Below, in pieces: positions 35,717 through 45,400 of a stretch of DNA of 64,000 bases. The stretch is from Pelagomonas calceolata. Lineage: Eukaryota; Sar; Pelagophyceae; Pelagomonadales; Pelagomonadaceae. The position numbers and the translations under genes were made by a program. The stretch lies in NCBI GenBank assembly GCA_918797485.1, contig CAKKNE010000001.1, forward strand, positions 6,200,001 through 6,264,000, in the 5' to 3' direction. The notes under the pieces are model-generated. The model did no database searches. It was not told where the DNA came from and saw nothing but the letters and a program-made list of their open reading frames with translations. How positions within the stretch are numbered: position 1 is the first letter of the stretch; every line of letters starts with the position of its first letter.

Positions 35717-37573
35717 CTAGTTACTGGAAGACACCTCCCGCAGCGCGGCGGCGGCGGCCTCGTTCGGCGGCAGGCCGGCCGCGACGTGGCGCTTGAAGGC
35801 TGCTGCGACGCGCGCTTGCTGGTCCGAGGCCGCGGTGCGCGGCGCGGAAGGCGTCGAGGCCGCCTCGCGCGGCGCGAACGGCGCCGGGCGCGGCGGCGGC
35901 GGCTGGGCCTCGCGCGCGTCCGAGAGCGCGTTGACGACGCGCAGGAGCCGCCCGTTGTACTTGTCGAGCAGCGACACGGACAGCGCGGCGTCATCCCCAA
36001 AGCCCATCTGGGCGAGCTCGGCGAGCTGCGACGAGTAGCGCTGCGCCGCGTGCGCCGCGAGCTGGTTCGAGAGGCCCCTCCCTACAAGATCGCGGAATAA
36101 CGCGGCCTTCTCGGCTCCATCTAAATCGCGGCGCTCAGCCTCGATCTTCGTGGCCTCGTCGAGCTCCATCGCGCCGTCGTCATTACGGGCGTTGCGCTCG
36201 CGCGCCGCCTCGGCGTCCGCGAAGGCGGCGGCCCGCGCCCAGACGTCCTCCGTGCTATGTTGCTTTGGCGACTCCGGGTCCTCATTGGCATCATCGATCG
36301 CGAGCGGCTCGACCAACAGAGCGACGGCGCCGCCCCGCGCGTCGACGAGGCCCGTGTCCTCGAGAGAACCCGCCAGCGCATCTCTCGAAAGAGCCAGCCG
36401 CGGGTAGCTGCTCACGAGGCGCCAGTCACGCGCGTCGAGCGGGAACTTGGCCGCGTCGTCGGCCTCGGCGTCGACGAGCCACTTTAAGACGTCGGCACTT
36501 TCATTGGTTTTGGCCGTGGCCTCGCTCCGCGAGCCGTCCCGGAAGCGCAGCCGCACGCGCACGGGCGCGCCGTCCGCGGGTATCTCCCTCGATTCCAGGG
36601 CCGCGCGCGCCGCGGCCGCGCGCCGGCGCCTCTCTTCAATCAACCGCTGCTCCCTTTCAGATTGCGCCTGCGCCTTCCTTAGTCTTTCCTCGACGACCAT
36701 CGGCGGGAGCACGTCGACGCTTAAATCCGTCGACAGGACGCACAACGCCCGCTCCGGCCGCAAGGCCGCGACCACGAGCCGCACGGTCCGGTCGTCGTGG
36801 CTCACGGCGATCCAGTCCCCGAGCGTCAGGCAGCAGTGCCGGCCCCGCCCCAGCTCCTTCGTGAGGACGGCCCCTAAGTCGACGGCCGCCTCGTCGGCGC
36901 CGCCGTGATGAAAACCCTCGGCGACGGGCCGCAGCGCGCAGGAGCTCTCCTTCGGCGTCGGGAGCCGCACGGCGCGGCATCTCACTCGCAATTCGCCCTT
37001 GGCGAGCCGCTCCGCGACCTCGGGCACGCCCCGCACCAGACTGAGCATGGTCTTAGGCGGCACGCCGACGTGGCCGTCGGGCGCCGCGAAATCTAGGACG
37101 CCCGCGTGCGTCGCCGTCGCCGAGACGCGCAGCTCATCCTCCCGGGCCTCCTCCGGGAGCAAAAAGCGCGGGTCCGTCGGCACGCCCCTGACGACATCGT
37201 CGGCGTCGACCAGCTCGAGCTCGAGCGTCAGCGCCGTCGCGTCCTGGAGCAGGCCGGCGCTCGTGAGCTCGCTGAGCGAACTGTCCGGCAGGCGCACGCG
37301 GTCGCCGTCGCGCGGCTCGGCCACGCAGCGGTAGGTCCGGCGCCACGTCAGGCCGCCCGTCAAGCGCGCGTCTTCGCGCTGGGCCTCCGCGCGCCGCTCC
37401 TCCTCTTGCTCTCGCTCGGCGCGGCGCTTCGCCAGCGCCTCGCGCTGCGCGGCTTGCTGGTCAGCGTAGCGTTGGGCGGCGGCGGCCTCCTGCTCCTGCT
37501 CGCGCTTTTTCGCGGCGATCCTTGCTTGGCGCTCCCTTTCTAGCTTCCTCTCTCGCGCTGAGAAGTCGTCCAT
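35717..37573 (-). CDS. UFD1-UBX-UBA protein, probable Cdc48/p97 adaptor
   Basis: 618 residues. A charged coiled coil (1-70) precedes a UFD1-type double-psi barrel region at about 77-300: DRVRLPDSSLSELTSAG, HVGVPPKTMLSL, VDLGAVLTKELGRGRHCCLTLGDWIAVSH and ERALCVLSTDLSVDVLPP. A second coiled coil (about 300-340) leads to a UBX-like ubiquitin fold at about 345-430 (VRVRLRFRDGSRSEATAK ... FPLDARDWRLVSSYPRLAL). A UBA-type domain (LAELAQMGFGDDAALSVSLLD..., about 520-555) and a Pro-rich tail close the protein. UFD1 barrels and UBX domains both contact Cdc48, and UBA domains bind ubiquitin, so it should recruit ubiquitylated clients to Cdc48. Single exon, divergent from PET117. Confidence 0.8.
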   Translation of the reverse strand: MDDFSARERKLERERQARIAAKKREQEQEAAAAQRYADQQAAQREALAKRRAEREQEEERRAEAQREDARLTGGLTWRRTYRCVAEPRDGDRVRLPDSSLSELTSAGLLQDATALTLELELVDADDVVRGVPTDPRFLLPEEAREDELRVSATATHAGVLDFAAPDGHVGVPPKTMLSLVRGVPEVAERLAKGELRVRCRAVRLPTPKESSCALRPVAEGFHHGGADEAAVDLGAVLTKELGRGRHCCLTLGDWIAVSHDDRTVRLVVAALRPERALCVLSTDLSVDVLPPMVVEERLRKAQAQSEREQRLIEERRRRAAAARAALESREIPADGAPVRVRLRFRDGSRSEATAKTNESADVLKWLVDAEADDAAKFPLDARDWRLVSSYPRLALSRDALAGSLEDTGLVDARGGAVALLVEPLAIDDANEDPESPKQHSTEDVWARAAAFADAEAARERNARNDDGAMELDEATKIEAERRDLDGAEKAALFRDLVGRGLSNQLAAHAAQRYSSQLAELAQMGFGDDAALSVSLLDKYNGRLLRVVNALSDAREAQPPPPRPAPFAPREAASTPSAPRTAASDQQARVAAAFKRHVAAGLPPNEAAAAALREVSSSN

Positions 37574-37725
37574 TTTGTAAACTGGTTGTACGGTGTCTCT
37601 TTAAGGCCGGTCTTCGATTGTGCGACGCCGCGGCACCTCTTTTGGAGAGATGCGGACGCGCGTTACGTCAGTAGAGCTCCACGCGGCCCGTGAGCGGCCG
37701 TGGAGTACGAGCGGCCTCGTCAAAG

Positions 37726-37748
37726 CTAGTGTGTCTAAGCGACGCTAG
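37726..37748 (+). promoter_or_regulatory. CTAG palindromic promoter element, copy 4
   Basis: CTAGTGTGTCTAAG then CGACGCTAG; 57 bp before the PET117 ATG and 153 bp before the ATG of the divergent UFD1-UBX-UBA gene. Confidence 0.55.
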
Positions 37749-37804
37749 CCCCTGCTGCCCCGCAGGCCGGCCAGCCATCGTGGCGCATCAGTGCCTTTCA
37801 GTTG

Positions 37805-37975
37805 ATGCAACAGCACCTAGCGAAGTTGGCGTTCGCGGCATCGCTGTCGCTCGCCGGCGCGGCCATCTACTACAGCCACTGGGCCCAAGTCGAGGACAAG
37901 CGCCTGATGCACCAGGCCGTCATCCGGGATAAAGCAAGGCTCAAGCAGCTCAAGCGCCAGCAGCAAGAGAAATGA
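37805..37975 (+). CDS. PET117: PET117-like cytochrome c oxidase assembly factor
   Basis: A 56-residue protein. An N-terminal membrane helix (KLAFAASLSLAGAAIYYSHW) is followed by the family signature RLMHQAVIRDKARLKQLKRQ, matching the MHQGVxRDxER core of PET117, a mitochondrial inner-membrane factor that couples heme a synthesis to complex IV assembly. Length is a little short of the usual 65-85 residues. Its TGA stop (37973-37975) overlaps the ATG (37972) of the SMN gene as ATGA. It is the first ORF after the shared divergent promoter. Confidence 0.75.
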   Translation: MQQHLAKLAFAASLSLAGAAIYYSHWAQVEDKRLMHQAVIRDKARLKQLKRQQQEK

Positions 37976-38394
37976 GTAGAACGCTCGACGCCGGCGAGGA
38001 CCGGCTGATCGTGGACGCGTTCGACCGCGCGTGCGCCGCGTACCCGCGCGCGTACGGCGGCGACGCGATCGTCGACGGCGTCGCCGCGGGCTCGGACGAC
38101 AGCGACGACGCGCTGCTGGGCGGCGCCGCGGCGGCCGAGCCACCTGCGGCGGCGCTGGCGATGCCGCCGGCAGAGGGCTTCGTGCCGCCGGCGGCTGCGC
38201 CGGCGGCCGCGCCTCCGCCGGCGGCCGCGGCGGCGCCGCCAACGCCCGCAGACGCCGCGACGCCCGTCGGGCTGCCGACGCCGCCGCTGGGCGACACGTA
38301 CGGCGACCTCCTGCGCTCGTGGTACTACGCGGGGTACTACTCCGGCCTGCACGAGGCGCGGCAACGCGCTGCTGCGGCGGCGCGTTCCGATTGA
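37972..38394 (+). CDS. SMN: Survival motor neuron (SMN) homologue lacking a Tudor domain
   Basis: 140 residues. The N-terminus EDRLIVDAFDRACAAYPRAY matches the Gemin2-binding helix of SMN (LIxAxDxA pattern). The middle is Ala/Pro-rich low complexity. The C-terminus GDLLRSWYYAGYYSGLHEARQR is the YG-box, the glycine-zipper oligomerisation helix of SMN (SWYxxGYxxG). No Tudor domain is present, as in fission yeast Smn1. SMN with Gemin2 loads Sm rings on spliceosomal snRNAs. It has no visible promoter space of its own: the ATG overlaps the stop of PET117 by 4 nt. Single exon. Confidence 0.82.
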   Translation: MSRTLDAGEDRLIVDAFDRACAAYPRAYGGDAIVDGVAAGSDDSDDALLGGAAAAEPPAAALAMPPAEGFVPPAAAPAAAPPPAAAAAPPTPADAATPVGLPTPPLGDTYGDLLRSWYYAGYYSGLHEARQRAAAAARSD

Positions 38395-38861
38395 TACATG
38401 TAATACTGTCAACTACCCTATTTTTGTAGTCAATTACTTCTATCAATTACTAGCTTCCGAGCTCCCAGAAACCCGCACGCAACGGACCCGTGCGAGCTGC
38501 CCCTCTGGACCCTGGAGCGGGTCGAAGCGCGCCTCCGGACCCCTCGAACGGCTGGCGCAGGACGAGACGGGCTCCTCATCGATAGGCAGCTTAGCGCCGC
38601 CGCCGTAAAAGTGGGGGGACGAGGCCTAAGCACTAAGCACGCGCGCGGGCAAGCCAGGCAGTTCACGCCACGTCCGCGGGCAGCAGCGGCGTCCAGCGGC
38701 AGGCTCTCGCAGCCCACACGGGCTAGCTTGCAAGGGCAGCCACCAAAGAGAGAGTACTTAAGCGGTCACGAACGCTAGACTAACCCTTGCGTCGGCGAAG
38801 CTGCGTACGCGGAGAAACGCTCAAAGGGGAACACCCTAAGAACGCCACCAAAAGGACCACG
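38395..38861. other. Intergenic region
   Basis: 467 bp between SMN and CFAP206. It begins AT-rich (38395-38455), the probable SMN 3' end, and is GC-rich after. No gene or palindrome is supported. Confidence 0.5.
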
Positions 38862-41128
38862 ATGGAGGAGATCGACGACATCGTGACGGACATCGCCCAG
38901 GGCTGCGCCGGCAAGGGCCAGCGCGTGCCCAAGGTCTTGGCTGCCTTCATCGCGCGGACAATCCTCGAGTCGGACCCCGTGCTCTTCTCGCCCGAGAAGG
39001 AGTTGAGTAATGAGGGCATCGAGACGCTGGTGCGCATGGGCATCGCGCGGTGCTGCCAGAAGGACGACCCTGCCCTAGAAACGATCAAGATGCAGGTCAC
39101 TTTTGATTCGACCTATGTAAGGTACTGTGTGCAAATCAACCGTGTGTCGGTGCCGGGTGCACGATAATTCTTCACTAAGTCATTCCTCGGCGATGACGCG
39201 GCCGTCCTGGCTCGGTCGAGCGGCGAGGAACCGGCATTGCCACGCCATCGAGCAGGCGTCGCGTCGATGGCGTGGAGGACGACGCGGCGATTCAGCACGA
39301 ATGCGCCGTAAAATCTTTGATTTCCACACAGGTAAGGTACGAGGAGGAGCTCGCGCAGTCGAACGAAGCTCGCGCCAATAAGACCAAGGACCTCATAAGG
39401 AGCATCATCGGAGTACGACCGAAAGGCGGCACGGACTTCGAGACGCTGACGGCGCTATACAGGCAAATCTTTTCGTACCTCCAATTCGTAAGTCGGGGCC
39501 AGGGCGGCTTAGATGGGAAAGGTTTGTCTCAGGCGGACCCGGCGGCCGTGGAACGCGCCGTGGAGCGCGAGCTCGCCGCTGCCTTAGAAAGCGTCTTCCC
39601 GCGGATTGGTCTGAAGTCTTTCGTGCTGTTGGGCGCCGAGGAGAAGCGGCTCCAGTTGGAAGAGTTGGCGCGCATAGTCACGGGCATCCGCCTGTTTAAC
39701 CGGGAGCAGGGCAAGGGCGGCGCCGGGCTAGATCACGTCGAGGACGCCGTCGCCACCACCGTCTCTGACTTGAGGGAGGCCCTCGACGCCGAGGTCGCCG
39801 AGCAGCACGAGGTCTGCACGCGCTACCAAGAAACATTAGTGTACTGCCACCTGCGCAAGCCCGACGAGGCGACGGCCGAGAATTTGGAGAGATGGGCGCA
39901 GGAACTGGCCAACCGAAGGCAGTACTGCGCGTATTTAGCGTCTTTGGCAGAAGACGCGGCGGCGAGCGCGCGGCGCGTGGCGGCGCAGCGCGACGCCTTC
40001 GCGTCGGAGATGGATGAATTGCAGGGCATGGTCGGCGGGCGCGCGGCGGTGCCCAAGGAGCACGTCTATCCCAAGTTTGATGCGGTCGCCGCGGCCTGGT
40101 TCGCGCTCGACGAAGAATTGCGAGTCGTCGAGTCGCGGGTCGCCGTGCTCGAGGAGCTGCACGCGTTCCGCGAGTCGTACGCGGCGACGCTCGGGCCGCA
40201 TTCTGCAGTGTCGCGGCAGGCAAGGTTAGAAGGCCCGCCGATCCAGGACGAGGCGGCGCCGTCGCCCGACAAGCCCGAGGACAAGCCCGAGGAGGACCCT
40301 GAGGACTTCGACGACCTGCCCCAGGGCGACGAGGGCGGGCCCGTGCGGCTGTCCGTCGAGACGACGCCCGAGTTCATGCAGCTGCCGCTCGAGTATCAAG
40401 GTTTCTGTGGCTGGACATGCGCAAACAAAGGGGGCCTGCTGCTGCCGGGCAAGCCCGGGCTGGGCGTCGTGCGGTACCGCGGCGCGCACTACGTCTTCGC
40501 GTCGGCCGAGGCGCTGCGGGACTTCTTCAAGGACCCCGAGGGCGCGCGACAGGGTGTGGTTGCTGCGGCTACCAAACGGCCCGAGTTGGTCCATTTGCTG
40601 CGGTTGCAGGACCAGTACCCGGGGACCAGCATCGCGAAGATCCTCGCGGCCGCCGCGTCGAAGCGGGCGGCGTCGCGCGGCGGCGTCGAGGGGCAGCGCA
40701 CGGCGCAGGGCGGCGCCGCCGCGGCGCTGCTGGCGCCGCCGGTGATGAAGGACGCCGCCTGCGAGACGCCGCTCCACTTTGTGGAGAAGAACATGGACCC
40801 CTCCTACGAGTTCAACGAGTGGGCGCTGCGGCGGCGAGCCCTGCGGCTCGCCGCGCTCAAAAAGTCGGCGACGACGTCTTGCCAAACGGACGCGTCCTCC
40901 TACCGCCGGGACAACGCGTCCCAGGTCTTCCTGCCGAAGATATCCTCGACGCAGACGCGAAAAGAATCCGGGACGCAGCCGCCCTTACGTATTCAATACC
41001 TCCAGGGCATCCGCGGCGGCGCGAACAAGCATTTGGCGGAGGTCTCAAAGGTGCCACCCCTGCCCGTCGGCCGCGTGGAGCTCTTCTACGAACACCCGTT
41101 CCGGGGGAGCGAGGACCAGGCGCACTAG
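38862..41128 (+). CDS. CFAP206: Cilia- and flagella-associated protein 206 (radial spoke/axoneme)
   Basis: Axonemal protein that docks radial spoke 2 and the calmodulin-associated complex. Two exons, 38862-39116 and 39332-41128, join in phase 0 to restore DSTY-VRYEEELAQ and give 683 residues (human protein 622). Conserved blocks include the N-terminal helices (VLAAFIARTILES), the central coiled-coil region and the C-terminal signature YQGFCGWTCANKGGLLLPG followed by VVRYRGAHYVFASAEALRDFF. An acidic linker (about 340-360) and a Ser/Thr-rich tail are less conserved. The single intron is a complete introner element. The gene implies that this organism builds a motile flagellum, or did so recently. 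Confidence 0.92.
39117..39331. mobile_element. Introner element forming an intron (CFAP206), perfect 8-bp target duplication
   Basis: Intron of 215 nt. The element is 39125-39331 (207 bp), flanked by identical 8-mers GTAAGGTA at 39117-39124 and 39332-39339. Terminal inverted repeats are CTGTGTGCAAATCAA (left) and its complement TTGATTTCCACACAG (right), 14 of 15 matching. The left duplication supplies the GTAAGG donor and the right end of the element supplies the CAG acceptor, so insertion itself created the intron. The core inverted repeat CACGCCATCGA / TCGATGGCGTG lies at 39241-39251 and 39264-39274. Perfect duplication means a recent insertion. Confidence 0.96.
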
Positions 41129-41340
41129 CGGTAACTTACTGCATTTCTATTGTTACGGTGCTAGGACTAGTTGGCGGAGCCCCCGGGGGGGGGAGACACC
41201 GCCGATTCATTAATTACTGCATCATAATAGTAGAAAAATCGAAAGATTAAACGGCGCCGCGGCCGTTTCCGACAAGTTTTCCGACGAGCCGCTGGGGTTA
41301 AACTCCGGTGGGAGTCCCGCGGCTGCGCTCCGCGAGCGCT

Positions 41341-42087
41341 CTACTCCTTCTTCGCGTAGACCGTCGACGCGAAGGGTCCGACGGCCTGGAGCATGTCCTC
41401 GACCGCGACGCCCTGCTGGATCAGGTAGACCATGAGCATGTTATTGGCGTGGATTTGCCCGGCGAAGAAGAGGATCTCTCCGTACATCTCCTTGGTGACG
41501 CCCATGCTCTCCAGGTGCGCTGCCTCGCGTTCCAGCAGCAGACCCTTGTGGCAGATCGCGTACTTCGTGGCGATCGCGATCGTGCGCGCTCGCTCATTCT
41601 GGGTCGGAAGGCCGCCGTCCACGATCAGCTTGACATCCTCCTGAGATAAAGGACCGCCCATGGCAGGGCCACTGCCCATGGCGTGGAACGAGAGACACAT
41701 CTCGCAGTTGTTCGCGGCGCTGACCACGGTGTAGATGATCTGCTTCTCGGGATCGGTAATGTAAGTCATCGGGTACGAGTCAAGGAGCTTCTCCTTGTCC
41801 GTGAAGAGCTTGACCATCGCCGGCGTGAATTGCGGCATGGACCAGAGGGCGAGCGGAGGCATGCCTCCCACCTCCGTCGCATACTTCAGGGCATCAGCCT
41901 TCTGCTCCTCCGTCGGCACCTGCGTGCAAATTAACCAGTGTCTGCGCCTTCGCGTAGCAGCGTAGAGCCGGCGCTGCCAGGTGGCAGTCGGCTCGAAGTA
42001 AATATTGATGACCGCGCGGATCGCTACGACAATGGAGCCGTCGTCGTTGTAGCCGGGCAGCTTCGCAAGCTCTTCGAGAGATGACAT
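41341..42087 (-). CDS. AhpD-like / carboxymuconolactone decarboxylase family protein
   Basis: Start at 42087 (MSSLEELAKLPGYNDDG). The AhpD fold signature is NNCEMCLSFHAMG, with the redox pair Cys and a downstream His; such proteins act as alkyl-hydroperoxidases or disulfide reductases. Helices before (TDPEKQIIYTVVSAA) and after (LPTQNERARTIAIATKYAICHKG) fit the family. Between residues about 34 and 60 an introner-derived insert (41920-41986 plus duplicated target) interrupts the coding sequence. Without it the protein would read INIYFEP joined to TEEQKADALKY. The insert keeps the frame (75 nt net), so the unspliced product is 248 residues with a basic 25-residue insertion (WQRRLYAATRRRRHWL). 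Alternatively a GT-AG intron at 42012-41920 removes 31 residues. Confidence 0.82.
   Translation of the reverse strand: MSSLEELAKLPGYNDDGSIVVAIRAVINIYFEPTATWQRRLYAATRRRRHWLICTQVPTEEQKADALKYATEVGGMPPLALWSMPQFTPAMVKLFTDKEKLLDSYPMTYITDPEKQIIYTVVSAANNCEMCLSFHAMGSGPAMGGPLSQEDVKLIVDGGLPTQNERARTIAIATKYAICHKGLLLEREAAHLESMGVTKEMYGEILFFAGQIHANNMLMVYLIQQGVAVEDMLQAVGPFASTVYAKKE
41920..41986. mobile_element. Decayed introner element inside the AhpD-like gene
   Basis: A 67-bp element with one good end, CTGCGTGCAAATTAACC, close to the CFAP206 introner end CTGTGTGCAAATCAACC. It is flanked by GTCGGCAC (41912-41919) and GTCGGCTC (41987-41994), a 7-of-8 target duplication. The other terminal repeat is not recognisable. 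On the coding strand its CACGCAG end is a plausible acceptor, but the target copy on the far side reads GAGCCGAC and so offers no GT donor. Confidence 0.75.
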
Positions 42088-42246
42088 GGTTCGCGTGGGC
42101 AGCTTTTTTGGTCTTGTTGGGGGGAGCAATCGATTCTCTGTGAGAGGCTGCCAAAGCTGACGTGGCAGGTGATGTTCCGGAGGGTTGCACGGCCTCCTGG
42201 AACCATCAATCAACACAAAAACTGCGTGGGGCGTCTTTTTTTCTTG

Positions 42247-42268
42247 CTAGTGTCTTACAGGCCGCTAG
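42247..42268 (+). promoter_or_regulatory. CTAG palindromic promoter element, copy 5
   Basis: CTAGTGTCTTACAG then GCCGCTAG in the 353-bp divergent region, 160 bp from the AhpD-like ATG and 173 bp from the UvrC-UvrB ATG. A 9-nt repeat (CAGCAGCAT, 42411-42434) lies in the same region just before the UvrC-UvrB start. Confidence 0.6.
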
Positions 42269-42440
42269 CGCGGATTTCTAAACTCGAGCCAGGCCAGCTC
42301 ACAGAGATGGCTCGCTAGCATCCATTCTTGGCTGAGATAGTTCGTTTATTGCGGTCGCGCCACGAGCAGTACAGCAAGTTGGAGCGACATCCAACAGCTG
42401 TAGATAGCCTCAGCAGCATCAGCAGCATCAGCAGCTAAGG

Positions 42441-45400
42441 ATGCGCGTCCCATTTCGCAAGCTGCGCAACCTCGCGAAGACTACAGAGGCCTTGGTGGTC
42501 TCCGCCTGGCTCACGAGGCAAGGCCATCCGCCGTCGCGACGGCTCGTGCTGCCAGAACAACTCACCGCGTCGCTCGCCCTGCCCGAGCCGGCCGCGGCGA
42601 TCGACGAAGGCGCGTGGCGCGCGGCCGAGACGATCGAGGCGCTCGAGGGCCTCACGTTCGGCGAAGCGATCGCGCCGCCGTCGACGATCGAATGCTTCGA
42701 TATCAGTCATTTTTGCGGGCTGCAGACCGTGGGCGCGTCGTCGGCCTTTGACCGCGGCGTGCTGGCGCCGGACCGCTACGGCTGGTACTCTCTCAGCGAC
42801 GGCCCGCCGGACGACCCGGCCGCCATCGCCAGGTCCGTGACCCAACGTCTCGAGGAGACGGACCCGCCGGACCTGTTTGTCCTCGACGGCGGTATCGCCC
42901 AGCTCAACGCCGCCACGCGCGCCGTCGCCGCGGCCGGCGCCTCGACGCGCTGTATCTCGCTCGCCAAGCGCGAGGAGCTCATCTACGGCGCTGGGCCGAC
43001 GCCTCTCGCGCTGCCGCGGCACTCGCCGACGCTCACGCTGCTACGACGTCTCCGAGACGAGGCGCACGCGGCGGCCCTGTTGGCGCACCGCCGCGCCCGC
43101 GGTCGCGCGGGCGAGACGACGTTTGCGTCGGTGCTCGACGAAGCGCCCCTCGATCCCGACGCGAAGCGAAGCCTCCGCGCCGCCTTTACGTCCGCGGCGG
43201 ACCTGCGCGAGGCGCCAATTGACGCGCTCCGCGACATCATCGGCGACGACGCCGCCGCCGTCCAGTCGTGGCTCGCCGCGCCGGCCGCAACTCAGCAAGC
43301 CGAAAATTTCGACGACCTCGCTGCGCTCGTCGTCGGCAAGGGCGGCGCCGTCGACGCCGTCGCCGCGGACGGCCGGCGCCGCGCGTCCTCGGCCGTGGTC
43401 GACGCTGCCGCCGAGGCGCAGGCGCGGCGGTGGTGGCAGCCGCGGCGGGCCCTGCGCCTCGAGACCGCGGACCCTATACATCTCGCGCGGCTCCTCGAGG
43501 CCGCCTCTGAAGGCACCGGGCTCGACGACGCCCTGCTGTCGTGGACGCGGCCGTCGCACACGGAGGAGCGTCCCGTCGTCGCGGCTTCGACGCCTCTCCC
43601 GGCCAATCAGATGATGAAGCGCGCCGGCCCGGCGTTCGAGCCGACGCCCGGGACGTTCCAGATGCGCTCGCCCTACGAGCCGCGCGGCGACCAGCCGACG
43701 GCGATCGCGCACCTCGTCAAGGGCTTAGGACGAGGGACGCCGCGCGTAGTGCTCGCCGGCGCGACGGGCACGGGCAAGACCTTCGTCCTCGCCCACGCCA
43801 TCGAAGCTTTATCAAAGCCGACCCTCGTCCTCGCGCCGAACAAGGTCCTGGCGGCGCAGCTCTGGTCCGAGCTCCATTCGCTCTTCCCGGACAACTGCGT
43901 CAAGTTCTTCTGCTCGCACTTTGACTTCTACCGGCCCGAGTCCTACTCTAGGGCTACGGACAACTACGTCGAGAAGCGGTCGGCGACGAACAGCCGCATC
44001 GACGCCCTGCGCCACGACGCGACGCGGTCCCTGCTCGAAAGGCGCGACACGATCGTCGTCGCCACCGTGTCGTGCATCTACGGTCTAGGGATGCCCGCGG
44101 AGTACGTGGAATCTGCAGTCCCTTTGCAGGAGGGCCAGCCCTGGGCCTCGCCGGCGGCGCTCGCCGACACGATAGCTAGTTTACGATACGCGCCCGGCAG
44201 CAGCGACCGCGGTTCTTATTCACTCGCCGAGAATGATGGCGCCGTGACGCTCTCCGTCGGGCTCGTCGTCGACGACTTGCGCCTCGATGTGCGCTTAGTA
44301 AGTGACGATACCTGGACGATCGAGTCGCTCGCCCTCGTCGGCGAGGACACTTCTTCAACGGTCGACGCGTACGTGCTCTACCCGGCGTCGCACCACGCGG
44401 CGACGCCGGAGGAGATCGAGCGGGCCTGCGACGATATAGAAATTGAGCTCGTGCAGGAGCTGGAGCGGCACCTCGCCGCGGGTCGCTGGCGCGAGGCGGA
44501 ACGCTTGCGACGCCGCGTTGCCGACGACGTGGCCATGCTGCGGGCGGAAGGCTGGTGTGCGGGCGCCGAGAACTACGCGCGGCATCTGAGCGGTCGCGCC
44601 GAGCACGAGGCGCCCGCGACGCTGATCGATTATTTTCCCGACGACGACTGGCTGCTTGTTGTTGATGAGGCTCATGTAGCAGTCCCGCAGCTCCGCGGCA
44701 TGCACGCCGGCGACCGCGCGCGGAAGTCTTCGCTGGTGGAGAACGGGTTCCGGCTGAAATCCGCCCTGGACAACCGCCCGCTCACGGCGTCGGAGTTCTG
44801 GGCGCGCGTGCCGCAAGCCGTGCTTGCGACGGCCACGCCGTCCGAGGACGTGCTCGACATGTGCGATCGAAGCCCAGAGAACGTCGCGTCATTAGTGGTG
44901 CGGCCCACGGGCGTCGTCGATCCGTCAGTTACGGTCGTCAACGCTTCTAAGGCGGGCGGGCTCGAGGACCACCTCCTCGCGGCCGTTTCCAACGCGGAGG
45001 GACGGGCACTCGTGACTTGTTTGACCAAACGTTCCGCCGAGGCGCTGGCGGACTTTTTGACGAGCCACGGCATTCCCGCGGCGTGGCTCCACGCGGACTT
45101 GGATAGCCAGAAGCGGTTGAAGGTCTTGGACGCGCTGCGCCGTGGCGACCTGAAGGCCGTCGTGGGCTGCAATTTATTGAGAGAAGGACTTGATTTGCCC
45201 CAGGTCTCGCTCGTGGCGATCGTCGGCGCGGAGAAGCGCGGTTATCTGCGGAGCGCCACATCTTTAATTCAGACCATTGGTCGGGCGGCGCGGCACGTCA
45301 ATGGGGAAGTACTGTTGTATACGGACGACGGCTTCGTGAGCGATTCGATGCGGGAAGCGATTGAAGAGACGAATAGGCGTCGCTCAATTCAGCTGCGCTA

